From Sporosarcina sp. P32b (lineage in GTDB: Bacteria; Bacillota; Bacilli; Bacillales_A; Planococcaceae): DNA of 45,859 nucleotides. The translations under genes and the position numbers were made by a program. Every line of letters starts with the position of its first letter. The first letter of the stretch is position 1. Below the pieces are notes generated by a model. The model was not told the origin of the DNA and did not search any database. It worked only from the letters and a program-made list of their open reading frames with translations. Positions 1 through 8,193 of the stretch are shown one piece after another. The DNA is taken from positions 1 to 45,859 of the forward strand of contig NZ_PDZB01000024.1 of assembly GCF_002743335.1 (NCBI RefSeq). The letters are read 5' to 3'.

Positions 1-43
1 TTGTAATCTCAAAATCCGTATCGAATGGAATGGTTATGTACAT
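1..43 (-). CDS. Partial start of an unknown gene running off the left edge
   Basis: An ATG on the minus strand at 43 follows a strong ribosome binding site (GGAGGTGATAGAT directly before it) and stays open to the window edge. It encodes only MYITIPFDTDFEIT. Upstream of it, at 85-130, the sequence TAAATATGTACA occurs twice about 25 bases apart. That arrangement resembles the repeated terminal sequences of an insertion sequence (IS21-type elements have such ends), so this may be the first codons of a transposase. The fragment is too short to assign. Confidence 0.35.
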   Translation of the reverse strand, partial: MYITIPFDTDFEIT

Positions 44-84
44 ATCTATCACCTCCGCTTTAGTATGCGAGAGATCGGTAGATT

Positions 85-128
85 TGTACATATTTATCCC
101 GGCGACAGTGTACATATTTATTTTAGCG
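85..128 (-). repeat. Tandem TAAATATGTACA repeats, possible IS end
   Basis: Two copies of TAAATATGTACA on the minus strand are separated by CTGTCGCCGGGA. They lie just upstream of the partial gene at the left edge. Multiple short direct repeats in front of the first transposase gene are typical of IS21-family ends. The element itself is outside the window, so the assignment is inferred. Confidence 0.35.
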
Positions 129-206
129 TTTATAGTTGGCTGCATGTAGCCGTTTTTTCTCTTCGGTTTCCGTTTTCAGCCATCCGAATTGTTTGGGAAT
201 TGTTTG

Positions 207-279
207 GGGACCTGGTACCGTATTTGGAAACTTTCATGATTATTTAAACATTCACATTTGTTTCTTGCACAGGTACCTA
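207..279. repeat. GGTACC-ended palindromic repeat, copy A
   Basis: The copy begins with CCTGGTACC and ends with GCACAGGTACC. Its core (GATTATTTAAACATTCAC) is nearly identical to the core of the copy at 1827-1895 and related to the one at 4591-4650. It abuts the IS3 remnant. The size and palindromic ends suggest a short non-autonomous or REP-like element. Confidence 0.55.
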
Positions 280-282
280 GTT

Positions 283-765
283 TTAATAAGAAGACTCTGG
301 AATGCTTATGAATTCGAGTACGTCCTTCAGTCTGAATTCTTCTTTGAGTTCGAATGATAGCGCTGTTTGTGCTTTTCGAGATACCCGTCCGGATCCATCT
401 GAAAAGCTTTTACCTTTTTTATGTACGCTACCTCTAGACGCAAGAGCTCTTTCTAATTTCTGTTCACGTGTCATTTCTTCTTGCAGGGCAGGCTGTGTAC
501 GTGTGATGTTTTTCGATTTATGTGACATAGGAGGCCGTCCTTTCGGTTGGTCCAGGGCTACTTCACCGCCTTTAACAAACTTCTTTTTCCATGAAGAAAT
601 CATCGATGGATTCGTCTGGTTGAAATGAAGTGCGGTTTTCATCTGCGAAGCACCTATCCTTTTCATAATGCTTAGTACATCTAGCTTGAATTGAACAGAA
701 TAAACTTCATGAGTTTTCTTCCTGTATTGTCCATTCACGCCATATTTCCCGTACGCGATACCCAA
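283..765 (-). pseudogene. IS3-family transposase remnant (OrfA plus first codons of OrfB)
   Basis: The first ~80 residues look like an IS3/IS150-type OrfA helix-turn-helix protein: YSVQFKLDVLSIMKRIGASQ, then the NPSMISSWKKKF motif and a basic GRPP stretch. The last ~25 residues (ELKEEFRLKDVLEFISIPES) resemble the start of OrfB, normally reached by frameshifting. The frame stops right after SSY, where the conserved OrfB YY motif and the whole DDE integrase domain should follow. Palindromic repeat copies A and B sit directly on either side. It is a dead, internally decayed transposase. The family call is from motif resemblance only. Confidence 0.7.
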
Positions 766-793
766 TTTTTAATTTGTCAATCTGACTTTATTT

Positions 794-843
794 AAAGGTA
801 CCTTGCACTAATATTAAGTTTCATTTTCGCAGAGGTATCTTGC
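794..843. repeat. GGTACC-ended palindromic repeat, copy B (degenerate)
   Basis: The sequence AAAGGTACCTTGCA at the left and GCAGAGGTATCTTGC at the right belong to the same repeat family as copies A and C. The interior is AT-rich and diverged. It lies just upstream of the IS3 remnant, on the opposite flank from copy A. Confidence 0.4.
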
Positions 844-861
844 TTTTACCTATCTAATCAC

Positions 862-1788
862 TCAATCATATTTAAACAAGCAATGATAGCAAAGATATTC
901 TTCACCATAATACTCACCTTCTTCATCTCCAACTACGTGTGTAATTAAACAATCTCCACATTCTACATAATCACTAGGTTCTATAACTCTTAGGCAACTT
1001 AAACAAACACATTCTTCCAAGGCAACTATCATAGAATTTTTAAAGCAATATGGACAGCATTTAATTTTATTAAACTCTTTATAAGTAAATACATCTTGCT
1101 CATTAGTAAATTTCGGTATAAGTTCTCTAGCTAAATTTCTGAAATGTGTATTACAAAAATAGCAATATGCTTCATCGAGCCTTAGTGTTTCTTTTTGCAT
1201 ACAGTACGGACAGTCAAGTAATTTTATATTATCAGATACTTCTTTTAACATTGAAGTGATTTCTTTATATCTTTGAGTAATATAGCTATCCATTTGTAGC
1301 AGTTTATTGTTTATGTAATTCAATAATTCACTATCTCTACTAACTAGTTCCTCTCTATGAATGAAGGGTATTAAAAAAGAGAGAACCTCAAACGTTGTGG
1401 CTTCAAGGGCCATTATATGTATATTAAGATTATAATGCTCCATTTTATTCCTATGCATTTTGAGATTTTGTAATCTTTTTTTTGTCCTATCACTAATTTC
1501 AATTTGACAAATGTTCACAAGCCTACTTAAAAGATTTTCAAAGGATACACTTTTAAATTCTCCACTTACATAATTTTGATAATTAGCTTTGTTTATGTCT
1601 TCAAATAAAAATGACCAATGTTCTTTTTGTAAGCGTGACTTTAGAATTAACTCTAAACCTGCGCTCAAATGAAGAACAGCGTATTTAATACTTAATTCGT
1701 CGGCTTCTTCCATTTCCTTTAGAGAACATTTTATAAAATCAAGCCCATTGTCCGTCATTGAAATTTCAACTGAAAAATTACTATCCAT
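862..1788 (-). CDS. HEPN-like protein with C-terminal zinc ribbons, unknown function
   Basis: About 308 residues from the ATG at 1788, which has GGGGTG six bases upstream; a GTG nine bases earlier is possible. The N-terminal half is helical and contains HRNKMEHY (about residues 112-119 from this start), which fits the R-x4-H motif of HEPN RNase-type domains; the preceding segment YAVLHLSAGLELILKSRL is also typical of helical HEPN-like proteins. The C-terminal ~110 residues carry several CxxC pairs (CPYC, CYFC, CPYC, CLSC, CGDC, CYHC) that should form two or three zinc ribbons. Neighbours are a membrane protein and nuclease-like genes, so a defence or RNA-directed role is possible, but that is inference. 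No exact family was recognised. Confidence 0.6.
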   Translation of the reverse strand: MDSNFSVEISMTDNGLDFIKCSLKEMEEADELSIKYAVLHLSAGLELILKSRLQKEHWSFLFEDINKANYQNYVSGEFKSVSFENLLSRLVNICQIEISDRTKKRLQNLKMHRNKMEHYNLNIHIMALEATTFEVLSFLIPFIHREELVSRDSELLNYINNKLLQMDSYITQRYKEITSMLKEVSDNIKLLDCPYCMQKETLRLDEAYCYFCNTHFRNLARELIPKFTNEQDVFTYKEFNKIKCCPYCFKNSMIVALEECVCLSCLRVIEPSDYVECGDCLITHVVGDEEGEYYGEEYLCYHCLFKYD

Positions 1789-1826
1789 AGCTAGCACCCC
1801 AATATGTATACTTATTAATTTTATTT

Positions 1827-1895
1827 AAAGGTACCTGTGCGTCAAACTTTCATGATTGTTTAAACATTCACGTTCGTTTCTCACACAGGTACCTT
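1827..1895. repeat. GGTACC-ended palindromic repeat, copy C (most complete)
   Basis: AAAGGTACCTGTGCG at the left and CACACAGGTACCTT at the right are inverted copies of each other, enclosing GATTGTTTAAACATTCACG. The ~70-base unit could fold into one hairpin. It is the best-preserved member of the family seen at 207, 794 and 4591. Confidence 0.6.
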
Positions 1896-1955
1896 AGTTT
1901 AGGTACCCTCTTTTCAAGTTACTTTTATACTCTGTTCGGATTTGTTAGCTTATTT

Positions 1956-2696
1956 TCAATTCATTTCTGATTTATCACTACTCAGTCTCTGAATAGTTTC
2001 ATAGTTCTTCACAATTGTACCGTACACTAAAAGTACAAACATGAGAATTAAAATCAGCCACCAGCTTACAACAAAATAATTGAAAAAGAGTGAAGCAGTT
2101 ATTGCTAAATTGATGACAACCGTAATCAGAAACCCTGTTTTTCTCCAACTGTACAATTGACTAAGCAACGACTTATACTTCGGTGGATGACACAGTTCTT
2201 CATGGAACTTTACATGATTTAACCGTTCTCTAGAATAAAACAAGTACCCTCCATCCTTCGCTTGTAGTAGATATGTATGCTTATTAACCTTTTTCACAAC
2301 CTCTAGCGGTTCTTCATCCACTATATGAAAGGATGTCTTTACACTGAATATGGAAAAGAAACCGTATACGAAGAGTAAAAGTAGAGTCACAAAAAACACC
2401 GCAAGAGAATATGATAGTCCCGCTATCAGTTTCCATGAAATTTCAGAATCTCCCCCTGCTCCCACGCTCACACCGTCTAACACTAGCGTGAATATTGCTG
2501 TACCAATCAATGCAGACAAGGTAAGCCATTGTGCAATCTGCACTGTTAATCTCTCACTTTCCGTTAAACGCAATTTTTCAATCGGCCTCATAAAAAATGA
2601 ATTGTGGGCAATGCGAAAAAAAGGTAATAAGGAGATAGCAAGCAATATCACTACCTTCCACGGCTCCTGGATATAATCGAGAATCTGCACATTCAT
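1956..2696 (-). CDS. Four-helix membrane protein of unknown function
   Basis: 246 residues with GGAG close to the ATG. Hydrophobic segments lie near residues 15-30, 55-75, 87-115 and 185-230 (the last probably two helices, such as FLITVVINLAITASLFFNYF). Between the second and third pairs is a ~70-residue soluble stretch containing LEVVKKVNKHTYLLQAKDGG. That arrangement suggests a small membrane-anchored domain on the cytoplasmic side. No signal peptide or known catalytic motif is visible. It stands alone between two palindromic repeats, in AT-rich accessory DNA, with the HEPN-like gene downstream on the same strand. Real coding is likely from length and composition; the function is unknown. 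Confidence 0.65.
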   Translation of the reverse strand: MNVQILDYIQEPWKVVILLAISLLPFFRIAHNSFFMRPIEKLRLTESERLTVQIAQWLTLSALIGTAIFTLVLDGVSVGAGGDSEISWKLIAGLSYSLAVFFVTLLLLFVYGFFSIFSVKTSFHIVDEEPLEVVKKVNKHTYLLQAKDGGYLFYSRERLNHVKFHEELCHPPKYKSLLSQLYSWRKTGFLITVVINLAITASLFFNYFVVSWWLILILMFVLLVYGTIVKNYETIQRLSSDKSEMN

Positions 2697-2764
2697 CTAC
2701 TCCTTACTATCACATCTTAATTTGTGTTGCCATGATTGCAGTATAAGAATTATAAAATTGTAAA

Positions 2765-2786
2765 GGTACCAGGTCCTCACACAACT
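2765..2786. repeat. Short repeat arm D (GGTACCAGGTCCTCACACAA)
   Basis: Shares CAGGTCCTCACACAACT, in direct orientation, with the left arm of the hairpin at 2950-3013, and its GGTACC tip with copies A-C. The two arms bracket a 62-codon reading frame. Confidence 0.5.
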
Positions 2787-2965
2787 ATTCTTAATAATAC
2801 CCATGTTAGAGAATGATGAATTTGGTTCATCATATAACCCAGTGGAACTCCTATAACAGCTAGAAAAGCTCCTATAGCTACTACATCTATATTTTCTGAC
2901 AAGTCTTTTATTTCTTCTTGATAAATAAAAAATATATTAATTAAATAAACCAGGTCCTCACACAA
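2777..2965 (-). CDS. Doubtful 62-residue membrane peptide between two repeat arms
   Basis: The frame starts inside one repeat arm and ends inside the other. It has no convincing ribosome binding site and uses a TTG start. Residues 28-47 (VVAIGAFLAVIGVPLGYMMN) would form one good transmembrane helix, which is the only argument for coding. It may be a decayed fragment of a larger membrane protein gene carried between repeats. It could equally be a chance frame in AT-rich DNA. Confidence 0.25.
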   Translation of the reverse strand: MCEDLVYLINIFFIYQEEIKDLSENIDVVAIGAFLAVIGVPLGYMMNQIHHSLTWVLLRIVV

Positions 2966-3013
2966 CTCTAGTTCAATTCAAAATTGTTTCCAATTTGCGT
3001 GTGGACCTAGTAC
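2950..3013. repeat. Palindromic hairpin element E
   Basis: GGTCCTCACACAA near 2953 pairs with TTGCGTGTGGACC at 2995-3007 around an AT-rich middle. This gives an imperfect ~13-bp stem. It lies downstream of the DUF4041/GIY-YIG gene, but there is no T-run, so a terminator role is not obvious. Confidence 0.5.
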
Positions 3014-3090
3014 TCTGTTTGTGTTTTTCACACAGCAGCCTCACTACAAATCTTTCTTCCGCCTTTGGATTTATAAAAGCCAAGAATATA

Positions 3091-4512
3091 TCAAGCAATA
3101 ACTAACTCTTTTTTAGTTTCTTCTAGCTGTTTTCTGTGTGCAATAGTTTGTCTATAGTCTTCAGCTAAAGCAGTTGTTTTAAATTCAATTGTTTTATCAT
3201 GATTTCTTTCTACAACGTCTTGTATTTCTTCTAGAGACACCTTGAAAAATTCTTTTCTTTCATTAATAAGGTTTAACCGTTTATCATTAAATGTTCGATG
3301 TAAAGTGTTTTCTAATGTTGGTGCATCTTCACTAAAAATCATTGCATGGACATCGAATAAGAATGGAACAGAAGCACTTCCTAATTCTTTAACTCGATCC
3401 AACGGTTCCAATCTTCTTGTCATTCCTATTTTATAAACATCTTCTCCGAATGATCCTATATTTGATATTACATATACATAACCAGCTCTAGTATTTCTTT
3501 CTCGGTTTAAAACATCCTCTTTTTGCTTATTAACTTCTTCTAATTTTTGATTTAATTCAGCGATTTTTAATTCTATTTCTGATAGTTGTTCTTGCGTTGC
3601 GTTTTCTTTTTGACTCTCTAACTTTTCTAAAGCTTGAATGAAATGTTTTTCTTCTTTTTCAATTGCTTCTTTTAATTTCGCAATTTCACGTCTAGCTTTT
3701 TCTTCTTCTTTTATCTGCTCACGGATTTCTCGTTGCTCTTCTTTTTCTTTTTCTAATTTTTGATTGTATTCAAGTGCCAGATATAACTCTTCATGTTTCA
3801 AATTTAAATAATTTACTTTCAATTGAATCTGATTGCTAGCGTTTAGTTTATTAATTATTTCAAATGTCCGATTAATCCGATCTTCCATAGACTTAATATT
3901 TGATACTTTAACTTTAGATATAGCTACATCACATTCATTATTAAATGAACGAATTGCAAGTTTAAGTAAGTTATTATTCATTTTCCTTCCTTCAGCCTTA
4001 CTGCCATTTACTGTCCAATTAGAATTAAACGAGGCAGCATCTTTCTTAATTACCATTTCCTTCTGCTTATTTCTTATTTCGCTCAAACGTATTTTATATG
4101 CAGCAGAATCTTCTAAGTCATATTTAGGTTCGAAAAATCCAAAAGACTGCAAAAGCACTTCATCTTCAAGTTCAACATACTTAGTTTTCAAATTAGCATA
4201 TTCAGTTTTATATGCGTTTAGAGATTCGGTTAACTTTAAATACTCTTGTTGTTTAACTTCCAGTTCTTCTTTCTGCTTTACAATAAGGTCAGCTATTTCA
4301 ATCGATTCATCATAGCCATTGTTTTTTAGTTCTGATAGTAATTCTGCTTTTCCCTTAATTTTATTCAGTCTCTTTGTATGTAAGATTATTAAGATCGGTA
4401 TAATTATTAGTCCAGGCAAAATTATTAGCATTGGATTAATTATGGCTAATAATACTGTTAGCAACGAAATGAACCATGCGCTTAATAACCATGGCATTGA
4501 GTCCTTGTTCAT
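3091..4512 (-). CDS. Membrane-anchored coiled-coil protein with C-terminal GIY-YIG domain (DUF4041/T5orf172 type)
   Basis: 473 residues; GGAGG lies six bases before the ATG. Two hydrophobic segments at about 9-25 and 27-46 form a membrane hairpin. A long charged coiled coil follows at about 75-120. Residues ~120-250 match what I know as the DUF4041 region (FGFFEPKYDLEDSAAYK, then NNLLKLAIRSFNNECD). A second coiled coil rich in KEEE repeats spans ~250-340. The C-terminus has a GIY-YIG-like fold: GYVYVISNIGSFGEDVYKIG, then R and E positions in TRRLEPLDRVKEL and TLENTLHRTF, ending NERKEFFKVS. The family is often phage- or island-associated and its role is not established. Nuclease activity is inferred. 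It sits beside the DUF2075 protein. Confidence 0.75.
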   Translation of the reverse strand: MNKDSMPWLLSAWFISLLTVLLAIINPMLIILPGLIIIPILIILHTKRLNKIKGKAELLSELKNNGYDESIEIADLIVKQKEELEVKQQEYLKLTESLNAYKTEYANLKTKYVELEDEVLLQSFGFFEPKYDLEDSAAYKIRLSEIRNKQKEMVIKKDAASFNSNWTVNGSKAEGRKMNNNLLKLAIRSFNNECDVAISKVKVSNIKSMEDRINRTFEIINKLNASNQIQLKVNYLNLKHEELYLALEYNQKLEKEKEEQREIREQIKEEEKARREIAKLKEAIEKEEKHFIQALEKLESQKENATQEQLSEIELKIAELNQKLEEVNKQKEDVLNRERNTRAGYVYVISNIGSFGEDVYKIGMTRRLEPLDRVKELGSASVPFLFDVHAMIFSEDAPTLENTLHRTFNDKRLNLINERKEFFKVSLEEIQDVVERNHDKTIEFKTTALAEDYRQTIAHRKQLEETKKELVIA

Positions 4513-4590
4513 AATAAACCTCCATTTTTATGTTGTTAATTGTGATGAGATAGAAATATTTGATTGTAATAAATTTCATCGATAATTAAA

Positions 4591-4650
4591 GTAGCTGCGC
4601 CTGAATTTTTCGCGATTATTTAAACTATCACTTTCGCTTCTTACACAGAC
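4591..4650. repeat. Palindromic repeat, copy F (decayed)
   Basis: GATTATTTAAACTATCACTT and CTTACACAGACTTT align with the core and right end of copies A and C. The GGTACC tips have been lost. It occupies part of the gene-poor stretch 4513-5003, which otherwise holds only AT-rich sequence and the peptide remnant at 4692-4787. Confidence 0.4.
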
Positions 4651-4691
4651 TTTTAACCTCTCATTTCTCACAAACCAGCTTGATCAACAGC

Positions 4692-4787
4692 TTACCCTTT
4701 CAAATCAACTTCGATTTTCTCAACTGCATAGGCAGCATAAATGTTGTCGAAGCCTTCAAACTCTAACTGTTTTATTAAGCCTATAAA
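4692..4787 (-). pseudogene. Remnant C-terminus of a lost gene
   Basis: An open stretch of about 30 codons reads LIKQLEFEGFDNIYAAYAVE, then KIEVDLKG and a stop, with codon use that looks protein-like. Upstream the frame is closed by a stop at 4788 and there is no start codon with a ribosome binding site. The pattern LEFEGF...AYAVE resembles the repeated helical units of Ltp-type surface lipoproteins, but the match is too short to rely on. It is probably a leftover from a deletion. Confidence 0.3.
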
Positions 4788-5003
4788 TTATGATAAAAAT
4801 AATATCAAGAAAATAAATTGTTCATTCTATTATACTTCTAGTTGACGTTAAATAAATGGTTTTACTATACAATTTCTGTCTTTCAATTGTCCTTTCTGAA
4901 ATCTAAATATCTAAAGTAGTTTTACACTATCCTTTAAACAGCCTATAGACGACAAATCTCATTAATAGTTTCAAAAATTATTACTATATTTATGATTTGA
5001 AAA

Positions 5004-6929
5004 TCAATAACCTTCCCGCTCATCCACCAAATACAACAGCTGCTCCTGATCCCTACGATTCGCTGTCACTCTCTTCAATCGTTCTTTCAAATAAGACTGC
5101 AACTCTGGATCCGTACAATAAATAAAACATCCCTTTTGCCCCCGTGTCATAAGGGTCCGATACGTATTCCGGATAATCGAATCCGCCACCTCGTAAGCTT
5201 TTTCAGGATCTTCTCTAGCTAGCTTCTTAATACCTCTCAGTGATTGATCCGACTTTGCGCGCTTAGTAAAATCCGTGACCAGTTTCCCGTCCTCCATGCG
5301 GAGATCGTCCCCTATAATCACACCGACATAGTCAAACTCCAGTCCTTGAGCTGTATGGATACACCCTGCTTCACGAACAGAGGAATTCTCTATAGCCCAC
5401 GTATTTTCTATGTTCCAACTAATACCGAAATCATGCTCCGGAATCGTAATGTCAAAATGATCTACGTCACGCCGATTGGATTTCGGCCACTCCCAGCAGT
5501 ACCCCGCCATCAGACGTGATTTGTTGTTTCTCTTATTTAGCTTTTCAATTTCATTAAGCATTTCATTCGGATCATCAAACATCCTGAAATCGTAGTCCAT
5601 CCCCATATCATTGATGTTTGCTGTATGTCTAATTTGCAATACATCATCCAACCATGCAATATAACCGTCTGATCCGCCACAACGGAATTGTGATACTAGC
5701 TCACGTGAGATGATCTCAGCGCCCAGTTCTTTTGCATATTTTTCAATGGTTTCTATACTGCCAATGTCGTGTATGGTAACTTTCTGATGTTCATCAATAA
5801 AGAAAATTGTAAATTGAGAGCCCTTAATCAGCTCTTTAACCTGATTCTCTCCTAGATTACGAAATAAGCCTGACTTCTCATTTAATCGATGAGCTTCATC
5901 GACGATTAAAATATCAAATTCATTTGGCTCTACTTCTGTAAAGCTGCCAGATCCTTTGAAGAGATTATCAATATGCGACTTTTTAAAATCCTTTTTCAGC
6001 TTTGTAGAATAAATATGCCGCGGCGCAGCATTCTTCGTTACATACATCGCCACCAGTTCTTCAGCTATCAACTTCACCATTAAATTAATAGCGAGCACAG
6101 ATTTACCTGTACCGGGTCCCCCTTCCACTATCATCACTTGTTTAGTTCCTGTCCGGATACTATTGAGCGCTAAGTGGAATGCCTCTTCATAAAACACTTT
6201 CTGCTCATCGATCATGATGAACTCTTCATTTCCTTTTAACATATTGTTCAATGCATCCTGAAGAGATTTTGACGGTCGGATTCTACCATTTTCAATCTGA
6301 TAAATTAAATGATTGCGGTCACCTTCGCGTATGTACTTTTTAATGAATGTCCGCAACTTGGAAATTTCACCTTTAACAAAAACAGGTGCCTTTTCTAGAT
6401 GATCCGTATAGTGATCATCTGTTAACGGATCATTATCTGTTTTACGATAGTTATGTAAGTAAGCACACGGTTCCAAACGAATTTCTTGTTGCTGAACGTT
6501 TTCATTGAAATCTTCAATGAGGGCCGCATACGACCATGCCTGATAGGAGGGATGGACGACTTCTCTAACACCTCCACCGACATATGTGCGAACCAACGCA
6601 TCACGGGATGGTACTTTTTCTACTTCTTCCCACTGCTTTAATTCTACAATGACTACATGATCTTGCGTCCCGTCATTACCCGCAATAAGAAAGTCCACCC
6701 GCTTGGACGTATTAGGAATATTGAATTCAATAGCGACTGCTGCATCGCGCGGTATATCGTCATCCTGCATCACATTGGACATTTTCTGCAAAGAATTTTC
6801 CCACGAACGAATCTCCGCTTTACTCGTTCTTCCTATTTTCTTTTGATAGGAGCTATATAACCGATCAATCAACAGTTCATTTACGACATCACCAACAAAT
6901 TGTTCTTTCGTCGATTCATATATAATCAA
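5004..6929 (-). CDS. DUF2075-type protein: PD-(D/E)xK nuclease-like domain fused to a P-loop helicase
   Basis: I prefer the TTG start at 6929 (MIIYESTKEQF, about 641 residues), which has GGGTGATG just upstream, over the GTG twelve bases earlier. Residues ~75-105 contain RVDFLIAG...VVIVELKQWE, a D-x(n)-ExK pattern of PD-(D/E)xK nucleases. The P-loop GGPGTGKS is near residue 275, the Walker B/DEAH motif (ILIVDEAHRL) near 345, and late helicase motifs include HTAQGLEFDYVGVIIG and NTYRTLMTRGQKG. This arrangement matches DUF2075 (Schlafen-like ATPase/helicase) proteins. It likely acts on nucleic acid in the cytoplasm. A defence role is plausible given the neighbours but unproven. The whole catalytic set looks intact. 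Confidence 0.8.
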   Translation of the reverse strand: MIIYESTKEQFVGDVVNELLIDRLYSSYQKKIGRTSKAEIRSWENSLQKMSNVMQDDDIPRDAAVAIEFNIPNTSKRVDFLIAGNDGTQDHVVIVELKQWEEVEKVPSRDALVRTYVGGGVREVVHPSYQAWSYAALIEDFNENVQQQEIRLEPCAYLHNYRKTDNDPLTDDHYTDHLEKAPVFVKGEISKLRTFIKKYIREGDRNHLIYQIENGRIRPSKSLQDALNNMLKGNEEFIMIDEQKVFYEEAFHLALNSIRTGTKQVMIVEGGPGTGKSVLAINLMVKLIAEELVAMYVTKNAAPRHIYSTKLKKDFKKSHIDNLFKGSGSFTEVEPNEFDILIVDEAHRLNEKSGLFRNLGENQVKELIKGSQFTIFFIDEHQKVTIHDIGSIETIEKYAKELGAEIISRELVSQFRCGGSDGYIAWLDDVLQIRHTANINDMGMDYDFRMFDDPNEMLNEIEKLNKRNNKSRLMAGYCWEWPKSNRRDVDHFDITIPEHDFGISWNIENTWAIENSSVREAGCIHTAQGLEFDYVGVIIGDDLRMEDGKLVTDFTKRAKSDQSLRGIKKLAREDPEKAYEVADSIIRNTYRTLMTRGQKGCFIYCTDPELQSYLKERLKRVTANRRDQEQLLYLVDEREGY

Positions 6930-7139
6930 TACATCACCCACATACTTTATATTTACGTTCTATCCACATCCTACCATTATAATAGTATAACGACAATACT
7001 TGACAAAATAATCAGTATACTAAGAATTACTTTTTCATACATTTCATAAATCCAACATACATACCCCATCTATCATGTATAGTTAAACTAAACTCAATAA
7101 TCACACACCTAATAAAATACAAACAGGAGGCGACATACA

Positions 7140-7991
7140 ATGAATAAAATCATCTTAACAACAGAAAGCGGTGCCGATTTGCCGGAGTTTTTAGCGAAGA
7201 GACATAATGTACAAGTAGTACCCATGCACGTCATCATGGACGGCCAGGACTATTTAGACGGTCATCTACCCGTACAAGACATCTTTGATTTTTACGATCG
7301 TACTAAAAAAATTCCGTCCACCGCCGCCACGAATACCCATGAATACCAAGAGTTCTTCAAAAAGATTCGAACAGAATTTCCTGATCATACAATCGTTCAT
7401 ATAGGCTATACATCGAAGGCATCTGTTTCCTATCAAAATGCGTTAACCGCAGCGGAAGATGTAGAGGATATTTATTTAATCGATGCATTAAACGTCACAG
7501 GCGGATTAACTGCGGTGATTATGTATGCGGTTGCTCTGCTGGAGGAAGAACCTGAAATGGATCCTGTCCACTTGCTAGAAAAGATCGAAGCAAAGGTTCC
7601 CAAAGCGAGACTTGCCTTCCTTCCGGGTAGCTTAGACTTTTTACGGGCTGGCGGACGAGTCAGTAATATGGCGTATCTAGGCGGGGCTTTGTTAAAAATC
7701 AAACCGTGTATTGAATTAGTGGAAGGGAAGCTTGTTTCGACTAAAAAATATCGTGGGAACATGAGCAAAGTGGCTGAAAGTTTGCTACTAGACTATTTAC
7801 AGCAATATGACATTGATAGACAACAAATTTATTTTATATACTCTATCGGGCTTAGTGAGACTATTAAAGAACGGATCAATGAAATTGCACGAGAACGAGG
7901 ATTTGAAAATAGTCTTTGGATGGAAGCGGGTGCGATGATTTCGTCACATTCTGGTCCTGGAGGATTTGGGATTGCGGGGATAGAGGTTTAA
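7140..7991 (+). CDS. DegV family fatty-acid-binding protein
   Basis: 283 residues with AGGAGG upstream of the ATG, a normal length for the family. Recognisable features are the N-terminal ILTTESGADLPE, the substrate-loop region KIPSTAATNTHEYQEFF, and FLRAGGRVSNMAYLGGALLK, which is highly typical of DegV proteins. Family members bind a fatty acid and, in Gram-positives, can hand it to fatty-acid kinase FakA as FakB-type subunits. Whether this copy does so cannot be told. It stands alone on the plus strand. A GGTATCTGT/ACAGGTACC hairpin follows seven bases after the stop codon and may end transcription. Confidence 0.9.
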   Translation: MNKIILTTESGADLPEFLAKRHNVQVVPMHVIMDGQDYLDGHLPVQDIFDFYDRTKKIPSTAATNTHEYQEFFKKIRTEFPDHTIVHIGYTSKASVSYQNALTAAEDVEDIYLIDALNVTGGLTAVIMYAVALLEEEPEMDPVHLLEKIEAKVPKARLAFLPGSLDFLRAGGRVSNMAYLGGALLKIKPCIELVEGKLVSTKKYRGNMSKVAESLLLDYLQQYDIDRQQIYFIYSIGLSETIKERINEIARERGFENSLWMEAGAMISSHSGPGGFGIAGIEV

Positions 7992-7997
7992 TATCAA

Positions 7998-8026
7998 AAA
8001 GGTATCTGTGTTATACAGGTACCTTT
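7998..8026 (+). terminator. Hairpin after degV, possibly a palindromic repeat remnant
   Basis: AAAGGTATCTGT and ACAGGTACCTTT form a 12-bp stem (one mismatch) around GTTAT. Only three T residues follow, so termination would be weak. The ACAGGTACCTT arm is the same as the ends of the GGTACC palindromes in the first 5 kb, so it is probably a minimal member of that family. Confidence 0.5.
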
Positions 8027-8193
8027 AATTATGTTGAGCTCTATCTAATAAAACACAAATACCGTCCTCAACAACAAACGAGCTCCATTGCCATCAGTGG
8101 AGGTATTTTCCAACCCGCTATGGAGAATTACAGTTTCGTACACAACTATAGATCAGTTACTTGTTTTTCATAAGAGAACTCTCATTTAAACCC

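Noticed and set aside
302..628. Plus-strand frame across the IS3 remnant
   Set aside because: It is the antisense of the transposase frame with no start signal.
1..6941. Prophage
   Set aside because: No structural, packaging or integrase genes are present; only single phage-linked domains.
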